Positions 7,094 to 13,038 of a stretch of 17,464 nt of DNA are shown here, in pieces (the first letter of the stretch is position 1; the number at the start of each line of letters is the position of its first letter). Made by a program: the position numbers and the translations under genes. The stretch is from NCBI GenBank assembly GCA_947631215.1, contig CANRKN010000037.1, positions 1-17,464 of the forward strand. Direction: 5' to 3'. Source of the stretch: an uncultured Oscillospiraceae bacterium. Lineage in GTDB: Bacteria > Bacillota_A > Clostridia > Oscillospirales > Oscillospiraceae. The notes under the pieces were generated by a model. That model worked only from the letters and a program-made list of their open reading frames with translations, was not told the origin of the DNA and made no database searches.

Positions 7094-7885
7094 ATGGTAT
7101 TTCCCGCGTATATCTGGGCGCTGTTCGCGGCCGCCCTGCTCATAAGCGCCCTCGGCTTCAAAATGTACATCTGGTTCTTCTCCATGGGCTACGGTTTCGC
7201 CATCGCCGGGGAGGGACTGGTGATGCTGGCGCTGTTCGGAAAGCGCCTGGACGCCGGCACGGCGCTGGCCTGCGCCCTCTTCATCCTGTACGGCTGCCGC
7301 CTGGGCGGGTTCCTGGCCTACCGTGAGACGAAGACGGCCTATAACAAAAATATGGCCGGAGAGATCAAGCAGGGCGTGTCCCTGGGCGTGAAGTGCGCCA
7401 TATGGGTATCCTGCGCGCTGCTCTACGTGCTGCTGGTGCTCCCGGTGTTCTACCGGCTTTATAACGGCGCCGGGTCCAACGTCTGGACCTACATCGGCGC
7501 CGCGGTCATGTTCGCCGGCGTCGCCATGGAGGCCGCCGCCGACCTGCAGAAGGACCGGGCCAAGAAGGTCAACTCCCACCGGTTCGTGGACACGGGGCTG
7601 TACCGTCTGGTCCGCTGCCCCAACTATCTGGGGGAGCTGCTGCTCTGGACGGGCGTGGTCCTCTCCGGCGTCGGCGGGGTGCACGGCTGGCAGTGGCTGC
7701 CGGTCCTCACCGGCTACGCGGCCATCGTCTACGTCATGTTCAGCGGCGCCCGCCGGCTGGAGATCCGGCAGAACAAGAATTACGGCAGGGACCCGGCGTA
7801 CCGGAAGTACGTGAAGAGCGTGCCCATCATACTGCCCTTCGTGCCGCTGTACAGCGTGGAGAAGTATAAGTGGCTGGTGGCATAG
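7094..7885 (+). CDS. DUF1295 / steroid 5-alpha-reductase-like integral membrane protein
   Basis: A 263-aa polytopic membrane protein with hydrophobic helices spread along its length. The C-terminal half carries the family signature: E146...D150-LQK near the start of the conserved block, G-LYRLVRCPNYLGE (168-181), which matches the R-x-PNY-GE motif, and R220-xxE223 followed by YGRDPAYRKY (230-239). These residues form the cofactor and substrate region in the isoprenylcysteine methyltransferase / 5-alpha-reductase fold. Family members act on hydrophobic substrates in the membrane, but the bacterial DUF1295 substrate is not known and cannot be read from the sequence. Length is normal for the family. 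GGGAGG eight bases before the ATG supports the start. A short, weak hairpin (7887-7900) follows the stop, and the next gene has its own promoter, so it is probably monocistronic. Confidence 0.88.
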   Translation: MVFPAYIWALFAAALLISALGFKMYIWFFSMGYGFAIAGEGLVMLALFGKRLDAGTALACALFILYGCRLGGFLAYRETKTAYNKNMAGEIKQGVSLGVKCAIWVSCALLYVLLVLPVFYRLYNGAGSNVWTYIGAAVMFAGVAMEAAADLQKDRAKKVNSHRFVDTGLYRLVRCPNYLGELLLWTGVVLSGVGGVHGWQWLPVLTGYAAIVYVMFSGARRLEIRQNKNYGRDPAYRKYVKSVPIILPFVPLYSVEKYKWLVA

Positions 7886-7935
7886 CCCGGCGCAGGCCGG
7901 ACCCGCCGCCTTTCAAACGATGACGCAGCGTTATT

Positions 7936-7965
7936 GGTACACATCGGTACATATCGGTACATATC
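7936..7965 (+). repeat. Three tandem 10-bp repeats (GGTACAYATC)
   Basis: GGTACACATC, GGTACATATC and GGTACATATC lie head to tail. Their 10-bp period is close to one helical turn, so all copies face the same side of the DNA. They lie 45 bp upstream of the -35 box of the MATE-ATPase gene, which suits binding sites for a regulator, although chance tandem duplication is possible. Confidence 0.7.
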
Positions 7966-7986
7966 GTGACCGCCGGCGGACCTGCT

Positions 7987-8030
7987 GTTGATTTCTTCCA
8001 GTTTATGTGTTGATTTCTTCCGGTTTATAG
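7987..8030 (+). repeat. Two tandem 22-bp direct repeats overlapping a promoter
   Basis: Two adjacent 22-bp copies (7987-8008 and 8009-8030), each beginning GTTGATTTCTTCC, differ at only three positions, and their period is about two helical turns. The second copy supplies the -35 box of the downstream promoter. The first contains the same TTGATT without a matching -10. This arrangement fits an activator or repressor site abutting the promoter, such as the directly repeated sites of LytTR-type regulators, but no specific regulator can be named. Confidence 0.7.
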
Positions 8031-8038
8031 TGTACAAT
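8010..8038 (+). promoter_or_regulatory. Promoter of the MATE-ATPase gene and probable operon
   Basis: TTGATT (8010-8015), a 17-bp spacer and TACAAT (8033-8038), with a predicted start near 8045. The -35 lies within the second 22-bp repeat. Confidence 0.65.
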
Positions 8039-8077
8039 TGCTAGCGTGTCAAGTTTCTCATTATCTGCCTGGAAGGG

Positions 8078-9865
8078 ATGGCGAAGCGGGCCATGCATAA
8101 ATACACCGGCTATAACGAGGATATACTGCGCAGGATATACCTGCAGCTGCTGCCGATCACGGCGCTGAACGTGCTGCTGCCCAGTCTGGGCACCATCATC
8201 AACAGCTTTATCGTCAGCTCCTTCCTGGGAGCGGACGCCATGGCGGCGCTGGGCATCATCGCGCCCCTGACCAACTTCTTCTGGGTGTTCGTCAACGTCA
8301 TCTCCGACGGTGCGTCCATCTTCGCGGGCGGGTGCCTGGGGCGGGGCGACGCGGACAGAGTCAACGGGTGCCTTACGTCGGCCCTCACCGTGCTGGGCGT
8401 CATGGGCCTGGTCTTCGGCCTGGGCCTGGGCTTCTTCCACGGGCCCATTGCCCGGCTCATGGGCGCCACGGACGCCCTTTCCGGCATGGCGGGCAGCTAC
8501 GCCATCGGCATCGCCGTCAGCGCCATGGGCATGGCCCTATCCGGGCCTCTGGCCTCCTTCCTCATCTTCGCCAACCAGCGCAGCAAGACCTTCGTGGGCG
8601 TGCTCATCATGGTGGCGCTGAACCTGGTGTGCGACGTGGTGTTTGTAAAGGTCCTGCACATGGGCCTCATGGGCATCGGTCTTGCCAGCGGCGTGGGCTA
8701 CTACGGCATGGCGGCCTACATACTGCCCCACTTCTGGAAGAAGTCCTCCGCCATCCACGTGGACCGGGCGTCCATCCGCTGGCGGGATATGCCAGAGGTG
8801 ATACGCCTGGGCCTGCCGGGGGCGTCCATGTCCCTGTGCCACTTCCTGCGGCCCATAATGTACAACAAGACGCTCATGCGCTATGTGGGTGTGACGGCCG
8901 TGTCCGCCTTCGCGGCGGAGAGCTCCCTGGCCTCCTTCTTCGGGTCTCTGAGCGGGGGCGTGGGCGGCCTGACGCTGACGGTGGGCAGCGTCATCGCCGG
9001 CGAGAAGGACGGCGCGTCCCTTCGCAGCTACGCCAAGGTTGTCTATAAATACGGCATCATCATCGAGGGCACGATATGCACGCTGCTGTTTATCTTCGCG
9101 CGGGTGATCGTGGGGCCCTTCTGCGGCGGGAGCGCCGACGTGCTGGCCATGGCGGTGCCGTCGGTCCGGTGCTTCGCGGTGTGCCAGGTGTTCAACCTGC
9201 AGGCCATGATCACCGTCCGGTTCTTCCAGAGCATGGACTATAAAAGGCTGGTCACCTGCCTGAACGTACTGGATTACTTCATCTTCCCGGTGGCTTGGAT
9301 ATGGATCCTGGTCCCCCGGCTGGGAGAGACCGGGGCCTGGTACTCCTTCTTCCTGGCGGAGATCACCACCCTCGTGCTGATATACGTGATGCTGGCGGTG
9401 AAGCAGAAAAAGGTCCGGTTCACCCTGGGGGAGTGGATACAGTTCGGCGGCAGCCTGGATGTGGCTGAGACCGACTGCCTGAACGCCACCCTCTACGGCA
9501 TGGACGAGGTCATCGGCATATCCGCCTACGTGCAGGACTTCTGCGCCGGCCATGGGGTGGATAAAAAGACCGCCATGATCTCCGCCCTGGCGGTGGAGGA
9601 GATGGCGGGCAACATCGTCAAGCACGGCTTCTCCGACGGGAAAAAGCACGCCATTGACATCCGGGTGCTGCATACGCCGGAGCGCATGGTCATCCGCCTG
9701 CGGGACGACTGCCGTCCCTTCGACCCCAAGGAGCGGATCGGCCTGATCCATCCCGACGACCCGGTGAAGAACATCGGTCTGCGTATGATCGCGGGGCTGT
9801 GCCAGGATATAAGCTATCAGGAGCTGTTCAAGATGAATGTGACCACCATCGTGGTGGCGCCGTGA
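8078..9865 (+). CDS. MATE-family transporter fused to a C-terminal RsbW-like ATPase domain
   Basis: A 595-aa protein. Residues 20-450 form a MATE-type multidrug/organic cation exporter with about 12 hydrophobic helices; GADAMAALGIIAPL near 50 is typical. The last 140 residues are soluble and contain a GHKL (HATPase_c_2, anti-sigma-kinase-like) domain: N-box A-VEEMAGN (E508, N512), DDCRPFDP (543-550) corresponding to the usual D-x-G-x-PFDP, and NIGLRM (565-570). The G1 glycine is Cys545. ATP binding is inferred, and kinase activity is uncertain. The fusion suggests nucleotide- or signal-controlled transport, or a membrane-tethered regulator. The start is uncertain: GGAAGGG touches the ATG at 8078 and is too close, while Met6 (8093) has only a weak GCGGG. 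YfcE follows after 34 bp and is probably cotranscribed. Confidence 0.88.
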   Translation: MAKRAMHKYTGYNEDILRRIYLQLLPITALNVLLPSLGTIINSFIVSSFLGADAMAALGIIAPLTNFFWVFVNVISDGASIFAGGCLGRGDADRVNGCLTSALTVLGVMGLVFGLGLGFFHGPIARLMGATDALSGMAGSYAIGIAVSAMGMALSGPLASFLIFANQRSKTFVGVLIMVALNLVCDVVFVKVLHMGLMGIGLASGVGYYGMAAYILPHFWKKSSAIHVDRASIRWRDMPEVIRLGLPGASMSLCHFLRPIMYNKTLMRYVGVTAVSAFAAESSLASFFGSLSGGVGGLTLTVGSVIAGEKDGASLRSYAKVVYKYGIIIEGTICTLLFIFARVIVGPFCGGSADVLAMAVPSVRCFAVCQVFNLQAMITVRFFQSMDYKRLVTCLNVLDYFIFPVAWIWILVPRLGETGAWYSFFLAEITTLVLIYVMLAVKQKKVRFTLGEWIQFGGSLDVAETDCLNATLYGMDEVIGISAYVQDFCAGHGVDKKTAMISALAVEEMAGNIVKHGFSDGKKHAIDIRVLHTPERMVIRLRDDCRPFDPKERIGLIHPDDPVKNIGLRMIAGLCQDISYQELFKMNVTTIVVAP

Positions 9866-9899
9866 GATATACGTCTGAAAAAGAGAGGAGGCGCCCGTC

Positions 9900-10433
9900 A
9901 TGAAATGGCTCATCGCGTCGGATATACACGGCAGCGTCTCCGCCTGCCGGGCGCTTGTCGCGGCCTATGAGCGGGAGGGCGCCGGGCGGATGCTCCTCTT
10001 AGGCGACGTCCTCAACCACGGCTCCGCCGAGGACGCCAAAGCCACGGCGGACCTGCTGAACCCCCTGGCGGACAGCATCGCCGCCGTCCGGGGCAATACG
10101 GATACGGACTTTGACCTGACGCTGGTCCGCTTCCCCCTGTGGGAGCTGGTGCGCGTCTTCCCCACGGGCAAGGGCCCCTTCCTCTTCGCCACCCACGGCC
10201 ACGTCTACAACAGCGCCCACCGGCCCGAGGGCATGCACCCCGGCGACATCCTCCTCCAGGGCCACACCCATACCCCCATGACCGAGCGGCACGGAGACTT
10301 CCTGTGCTTCAACCCCGGCTCCGCGGGCCAGCCCCGGGGCGGCAGCCCGGCAGGGTATATGACGCTGAAGGACGGGGTGTTCATCTGGAAGGCCCTGGCC
10401 GGCGAGGAGTACCGGCGGTATGTCCTCGAATAA
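9900..10433 (+). CDS. yfcE: YfcE-family metallophosphodiesterase
   Basis: A 177-aa cytosolic enzyme close to the 184-aa E. coli YfcE in length. All calcineurin-like phosphoesterase blocks are present: SDIHG (D8, H10), GDVLNHG (D36, H40), RGNTD (N66), THGH (H99, H101) and GHTHTP (H122, H124), followed by FNPGSAGQPRGG. These residues form the two-metal centre that hydrolyses phosphodiesters. YfcE acts on artificial substrates in vitro, and its physiological substrate is unknown. GAGGAGG lies eight bases before the ATG. It sits 34 bp after the transporter gene and 39 bp before the flavin reductase gene with no terminator visible between them, so the three are probably one transcript. Confidence 0.93.
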   Translation: MKWLIASDIHGSVSACRALVAAYEREGAGRMLLLGDVLNHGSAEDAKATADLLNPLADSIAAVRGNTDTDFDLTLVRFPLWELVRVFPTGKGPFLFATHGHVYNSAHRPEGMHPGDILLQGHTHTPMTERHGDFLCFNPGSAGQPRGGSPAGYMTLKDGVFIWKALAGEEYRRYVLE

Positions 10434-10472
10434 TTATGTAAACTCATTTTTTGCAATAAAGGAGCGCTTGCT

Positions 10473-11045
10473 ATGATGAAGGACTTTGGCGTGAAGCCTT
10501 ATCTCTATCCCATGCCCACCTATATGATCGCCACCTACAACGAGGACGGCACCGTGGACGCCATGATGATGGCCTGGGGCGGTATCTGCGCCGAGGACAT
10601 GGTGGCCCTGAACCTGGAAGCCAGCCACAAGACCGTGGCCAACCTCCGCGCCCGGGGCGCTTTCACCCTGTCCGTACCCGGCACGGATACCCTGGCGGCC
10701 AGCGACTATATGGGCATCGCCTCCGCCAACGACACCCCGGATAAATTTGAGCGCACGGGCCTCACCGCCGTGAAGAGTACCCGGGTGGACGCGCCAATTA
10801 TTCAGGAGTACCCCCTGACGCTGGAGTGCACCGTGGAGCGGTTCGAGGACGAGCCCTACGGCCTGCGGGTGCTGGGGCGCATAGTGAACGTGATGGCGGA
10901 CGAGAAGGTGCTGGACGACCTGGGCCGCATCGACGCGGCGAAGCTGAACGCCTTCTGCTTCGACCAGATTCGAAACGGCTACTATTCTGCCGACCAGAAG
11001 GTGGGCCAGGCCTGGAACTCCGGCGCGGGACTTTTGAAGAAGTGA
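10473..11045 (+). CDS. Flavin reductase family protein
   Basis: A 190-aa protein of the flavin reductase-like split-barrel family, which binds FMN and uses NAD(P)H or serves as a small flavoprotein redox partner. The typical N-terminal pattern is visible: MPTYMIATYNEDGTVDAM, then MAWGGICAEDM and VALNLEASHKT, where the family forms the flavin pocket. LGRIVNVMADEKV (about 135-147) is also characteristic. Clostridial members of this size are common, and their electron acceptors are mostly unknown. AAGGAG lies upstream of two consecutive ATG codons (10473 and 10476), so the first residue could be either. A clear terminator follows at 11051, marking the end of the operon that probably starts at 8045. 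Confidence 0.9.
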   Translation: MMKDFGVKPYLYPMPTYMIATYNEDGTVDAMMMAWGGICAEDMVALNLEASHKTVANLRARGAFTLSVPGTDTLAASDYMGIASANDTPDKFERTGLTAVKSTRVDAPIIQEYPLTLECTVERFEDEPYGLRVLGRIVNVMADEKVLDDLGRIDAAKLNAFCFDQIRNGYYSADQKVGQAWNSGAGLLKK

Positions 11046-11050
11046 ACACC

Positions 11051-11079
11051 AAGGGGAGGCAACGCGCCTCCCCTTTCCT
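11051..11079 (+). terminator. Terminator after the flavin reductase gene
   Basis: AAGGGGAGGC (11051-11060) pairs with GCCTCCCCTT (11066-11075) around a 5-nt loop and runs into TTCCT. It starts 5 bp after the stop codon. Confidence 0.75.
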
Positions 11080-11080
11080 A

Positions 11081-11109
11081 TTGACGAAGCCACGCAGGTG
11101 GATTATAAT
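11081..11109 (+). promoter_or_regulatory. Near-consensus promoter of the PPOx-family gene
   Basis: TTGACG (11081-11086), a 17-bp spacer and a perfect TATAAT (11104-11109). This is the strongest promoter sequence in the window, placed directly after the preceding terminator. The start point should fall near 11116, inside a perfect palindrome. Confidence 0.85.
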
Positions 11110-11126
11110 TGATTTTATAAAATCAA
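11109..11126. promoter_or_regulatory. 18-bp perfect palindromic operator over the start point
   Basis: TTGATTTTATAAAATCAA is a perfect dyad beginning at the last base of the -10 box and centred at 11117.5, within a base or two of the predicted transcription start. That location is classic for a repressor operator. The half-site TTGAT resembles the FNR half-site, but the spacing is 8 instead of 4, so the regulator is unknown. Confidence 0.65.
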
Positions 11127-11139
11127 AGGAGGCCATCTC

Positions 11140-11532
11140 ATGGAGAAGGTATATGAATTTCTGAAGGCCGCCGGGACTTACTACCTGGCCACAGTGGATG
11201 GGGACCAGCCCCGGGTGCGCCCCTTCGGCACTATTCACATCTTTGAGGGAAAGCTCTATATCCAGACCGGCAAGAGCAAGGACGTGGCCCGTCAGCTGGC
11301 CGCGAACCCCAAGGCAGAGATATGTGCGTTCAAGGACGGCACATGGCTGCGGGTGGCCGGCAAACTCATAGAGGACGACCGGGTGGAGGCCCGCAAGAGC
11401 ATGCTGGACGCCTACCCCGACCTGCGGGGCATGTACGACGAAAACGACGGCAACACCCAGGTCCTGTACTTCCAGGACGCCGCCGCCACCTTCAGCTCCT
11501 TCACCGCGCCCTCCGAGACGATCAAGTTCTAA
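11140..11532 (+). CDS. Pyridoxamine 5'-phosphate oxidase (PPOx) family flavoprotein
   Basis: A 130-aa split-barrel protein of the PPOx superfamily, which normally binds FMN or F420. The characteristic blocks are YLATVDGDQPRVRPFG (about 15-30), GKLYIQTGKSKDVARQLAANPKAEICAF (38-65, shown here as the continuous region after IHIFE) and a C-terminal LYFQDAAATFSSF. The family includes true PNP oxidases, nitroimidazole reductases (NimA-like) and many small clostridial proteins with no known substrate; a length of 130 is typical of the latter and too short for vitamin B6 synthesis to be assumed. AAAGGAGG seven bases before the ATG fixes the start. It is transcribed alone, with its own strong promoter, palindromic operator and terminator, suggesting regulation by a specific repressor. 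Confidence 0.88.
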   Translation: MEKVYEFLKAAGTYYLATVDGDQPRVRPFGTIHIFEGKLYIQTGKSKDVARQLAANPKAEICAFKDGTWLRVAGKLIEDDRVEARKSMLDAYPDLRGMYDENDGNTQVLYFQDAAATFSSFTAPSETIKF

Positions 11533-11543
11533 GCATACACATA

Positions 11544-11573
11544 CCGCCCGGGCAGCGCCCCGGGCGGTTTTTT
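11544..11573 (+). terminator. Terminator of the PPOx-family gene
   Basis: CCGCCCGGG (11544-11552) pairs with CCCGGGCGG (11559-11567), followed by six T. It lies 12 bp after the stop codon and is a textbook intrinsic terminator. Confidence 0.92.
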
Positions 11574-11618
11574 GTTTTCGGAGAAATAGCTGTCCGTTTT
11601 ATCGCCCAGCCGGTATTT

Positions 11619-11624
11619 TATAAT
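11619..11624 (+). promoter_or_regulatory. -10 box of the SWIM protein gene
   Basis: A perfect TATAAT 33 bp before the ATG at 11657. No good -35 lies at 16-18 bp upstream, which suggests an activator-dependent or extended promoter. Confidence 0.45.
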
Positions 11625-11656
11625 GCCGACAAAAGAACGATAAGGAGGACAGAATC

Positions 11657-12484
11657 ATGAAGTTCAAGATCGGTTTCTCCGCCGAGCCGGAGGTCCCTGC
11701 CGTCCCCGCGCCAAAGAAGGGCCTTCCCCATTGCGACAGTCCCCGCAAAAGTCTGGTACAGGTGTATTTTCCCGCCCGGAACATGACCCTCAGCTACTAC
11801 AACGACACCTTCGACCTGCACGAGGGAGACGTCGTGTTCGTGGAGGGCAAGCTGGAAGGCCTGCCAGGACATGTGACCGCCGTAAGCTACAACTTCAAAA
11901 TCAAGCTCTCGGACTATAAGCGCGTCATAGGCCGCGCCGATACGGACGTCCACGGCACGTTCCGGGCCGCCGGCTCCCACCTGGTCACCTTCGACCCGGA
12001 CGTGCTGCCCTACGAAAAGGTGCGTACCTGGTTCCTGCCCCCGGAGACGGAGGAGGACGGCTATGTCTCCGGTCAGGGTGAAAGCGGCAGCTCCATCCCC
12101 CTGGAAGATCTAGACCTTCTAGGGGCCAGCCCCGCCGTCTGGGATCGGGGCCGGGACTATTACCGAGAGAACAAGGTGGTCTGTATCTCCCTGGAGAATG
12201 ACCGAGGCCGGGCAATCGTGCTGGGCAGCAAGCCCTATGAGTTGGAGTTCCGGTATGGCAAGGAGGGCGGGACTGTCTCGGACCTGGTGTGTCCTTGCTT
12301 CTGCGCTTATCCCTGCAAGCACCAGGCGGCCCTCTTGCTCCAGATGCGTGACATCATGGACCACGTCTGGAAGTATTACGCAGGCGACCATGAAGTGAGC
12401 GACTGTCTCACCGCGGTGAGCTGGGATGCCTTCTTCTCTTACGTCATCAGCACCCGAAAGGACGCGTCCATCACCTTGGATTAA
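11657..12484 (+). CDS. SWIM zinc-finger domain protein
   Basis: A 275-aa soluble protein. The C-terminal part has the SWIM signature CxCxnCxH: C212, C214, C220 and H222 in VCPCFCAYPCKHQAALLLQM, preceded by a beta-rich stretch (VVCISLENDRGRAIVLGSKPYELEFRYG). SWIM domains bind zinc and act in DNA or protein interaction, often next to SNF2 helicases; no helicase is fused or adjacent here. Residues about 30-95 form a compact beta-rich module (VQVYFPARNMTLSYYNDTFDLHEGD-VFVEGKLEGLPGHV) resembling an OB/PriA-N-like fold, which I note only as similarity by eye. AAGGAGG lies eight bases before the ATG. It is flanked by terminators on both sides, so it is monocistronic. The role is probably nucleic-acid-related, inferred from the SWIM domain alone. 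Confidence 0.82.
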   Translation: MKFKIGFSAEPEVPAVPAPKKGLPHCDSPRKSLVQVYFPARNMTLSYYNDTFDLHEGDVVFVEGKLEGLPGHVTAVSYNFKIKLSDYKRVIGRADTDVHGTFRAAGSHLVTFDPDVLPYEKVRTWFLPPETEEDGYVSGQGESGSSIPLEDLDLLGASPAVWDRGRDYYRENKVVCISLENDRGRAIVLGSKPYELEFRYGKEGGTVSDLVCPCFCAYPCKHQAALLLQMRDIMDHVWKYYAGDHEVSDCLTAVSWDAFFSYVISTRKDASITLD

Positions 12485-12507
12485 TGTTTATGTAAACTAT
12501 ATTATGT

Positions 12508-12547
12508 TAAGCATCGCCCCGGCCAGCACAGGCCGGGGCGATGCTTA
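12508..12547. terminator. 17-bp perfect hairpin between convergent genes
   Basis: TAAGCATCGCCCCGGCC (12508-12524) pairs perfectly with 12531-12547 around a 6-nt loop. The right arm contains the stop codon of the minus-strand 50-aa gene. Neither side has a long T tract, so it may stop both transcripts by stem strength or protect 3' ends. Confidence 0.7.
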
Positions 12548-12697
12548 TGCCTCTGTGTCTTTCTCTTCCCGTTCCTCGGGTGGGTCCGTCTGGGCCAGGT
12601 AGTCCTCCTCGCACTCCCGCTGGGCCGCGACGAGGATGTTGATGGCCTTCTCCATGGCCCGGTTCATCTTATAATACATCTCCTGATAGTCCGCCAT
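12545..12697 (-). CDS. 50-aa acidic small protein, divergent from the XRE regulator
   Basis: This ORF starts with ATG at 12697, has AAGGAGG eight bases upstream, and ends with TAA inside the hairpin at 12545. The product begins MADYQEMYYKMNRAMEKAIN and continues with ILVAAQRECEEDYLAQ, then a Glu/Pro-rich tail (TDPPEEREEKDTEA). Residues 4-35 should form an amphipathic helix. It has no membrane segment. Short proteins of this pattern (a helix with AINILxxAQxECEE) are familiar to me from clostridial genomes and phage-like regions, but their function is unknown. It is transcribed away from the XRE gene across a shared 82-bp region containing paired operators, so the XRE protein probably controls it. 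The good ribosome site and the stop-overlapping hairpin support a real gene. Confidence 0.72.
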   Translation of the reverse strand: MADYQEMYYKMNRAMEKAINILVAAQRECEEDYLAQTDPPEEREEKDTEA

Positions 12698-12722
12698 ACT
12701 GCCACCTCCTTACGGGTATATC

Positions 12723-12766
12723 TTAGAACAAAATGTTCATAATTGCAATAGAACATTTCGTTCTAA
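12723..12766. promoter_or_regulatory. Paired GAAC-N5-GTTC operators in a 44-bp inverted repeat
   Basis: Two dyads, GAACAAAATGTTC (12726-12738) and GAACATTTCGTTC (12751-12763), lie 25 bp apart centre to centre. With their TTA/TAA edges they form a larger inverted repeat with 16-bp arms matching at 15 of 16 positions, centred on the palindrome TTGCAA (12743-12748). The repeat fills the region between the divergent 50-aa and XRE genes, the expected place for autoregulatory binding sites of a Cro/CI-type repressor. Confidence 0.8.
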
Positions 12767-12767
12767 C

Positions 12768-12773
12768 TATACT
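12768..12773 (+). promoter_or_regulatory. -10 box of the XRE gene (possible leaderless start)
   Basis: TATACT ends 6 bp before the ATG at 12780, so transcription would begin at or next to the A of the start codon. The nearest -35-like hexamer is TTGCAA (12743-12748), at a long 19-bp spacing. The distal operator dyad overlaps the spacer. Confidence 0.45.
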
Positions 12774-12779
12774 GAGGCT

Positions 12780-12995
12780 ATGGCAATCGTGGAAAAATAC
12801 AAGCGCATACGGGACCTGCGGGAGGATGCGGACCTCACCCAGCGGGAGGTGGGCGAGGCCATCAACGTGCCCCAGCGGACGTATGCCTACTATGAGAGCG
12901 GGGAGCGAATGATACCGCCCCAGGTGCTCTGCGCCCTGGCGGATTTTTACAAGGTCTCCGTGGACTATATCCTGGGCCGGACAGACCGGCGCTGA
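12780..12995 (+). CDS. Small XRE-family (Cro/CI-type) transcriptional regulator
   Basis: A 71-aa protein that is almost entirely a helix-turn-helix domain. KRIRDLREDADLTQREVGEAINVPQRTYAYYESGERMIP (about 8-46) holds the five-helix XRE core, with LTQREVGEAINVPQRTYAYYE as helix-turn-helix. It ends with LADFYKVSVDYILGRTD, the usual XRE end helix. Such short single-domain proteins bind dyad operators as dimers and usually repress their own and divergent genes, which fits the two GAAC-N5-GTTC sites upstream. The ATG has no properly spaced ribosome site: GAGG is only two bases away. A leaderless mRNA is therefore possible. GTG at 12789 is an alternative start, with GAGG 11 bases upstream. A strong terminator follows at once. 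Confidence 0.9.
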   Translation: MAIVEKYKRIRDLREDADLTQREVGEAINVPQRTYAYYESGERMIPPQVLCALADFYKVSVDYILGRTDRR

Positions 12996-13009
12996 CAAGA
13001 CAAAACGGT

Positions 13010-13038
13010 GACCCGGGACGTGCGTCCCGGGTCTTTTT
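13010..13038 (+). terminator. Terminator of the XRE gene
   Basis: GACCCGGGAC (13010-13019) pairs with GTCCCGGGTC (13024-13033) around GTGC, followed by five T. It also covers the end of the convergent Nudix gene and may serve both directions. Confidence 0.9.

Noticed and set aside
7936..8030. Tandem repeats as a CRISPR array or replication iterons
   Set aside because: The repeats are 10 and 22 bp with no spacers, only two or three copies, and no Rep or Cas gene nearby; promoter control is the simpler reading.
8537..9913. A 458-codon minus-strand frame
   Set aside because: It is antisense to the MATE-ATPase gene, His/Gln/Gly-rich without any domain, and without initiation signals.
11109..11126. 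Palindrome as an FNR/CRP-type box
   Set aside because: FNR-like sites are TTGAT-N4-ATCAA; here the half-sites are 8 bp apart.
10436..12499. Shared TATGTAAACT after two genes (near 10436 and 12489)
   Set aside because: Only ten A/T-rich bases, without flanking similarity or symmetry; compatible with chance.
12726..12763. GAAC...GTTC dyads as LexA (SOS) boxes
   Set aside because: Gram-positive SOS boxes are GAAC-N4-GTTC; both sites here have N5, and their paired layout next to an XRE gene fits an XRE operator better.
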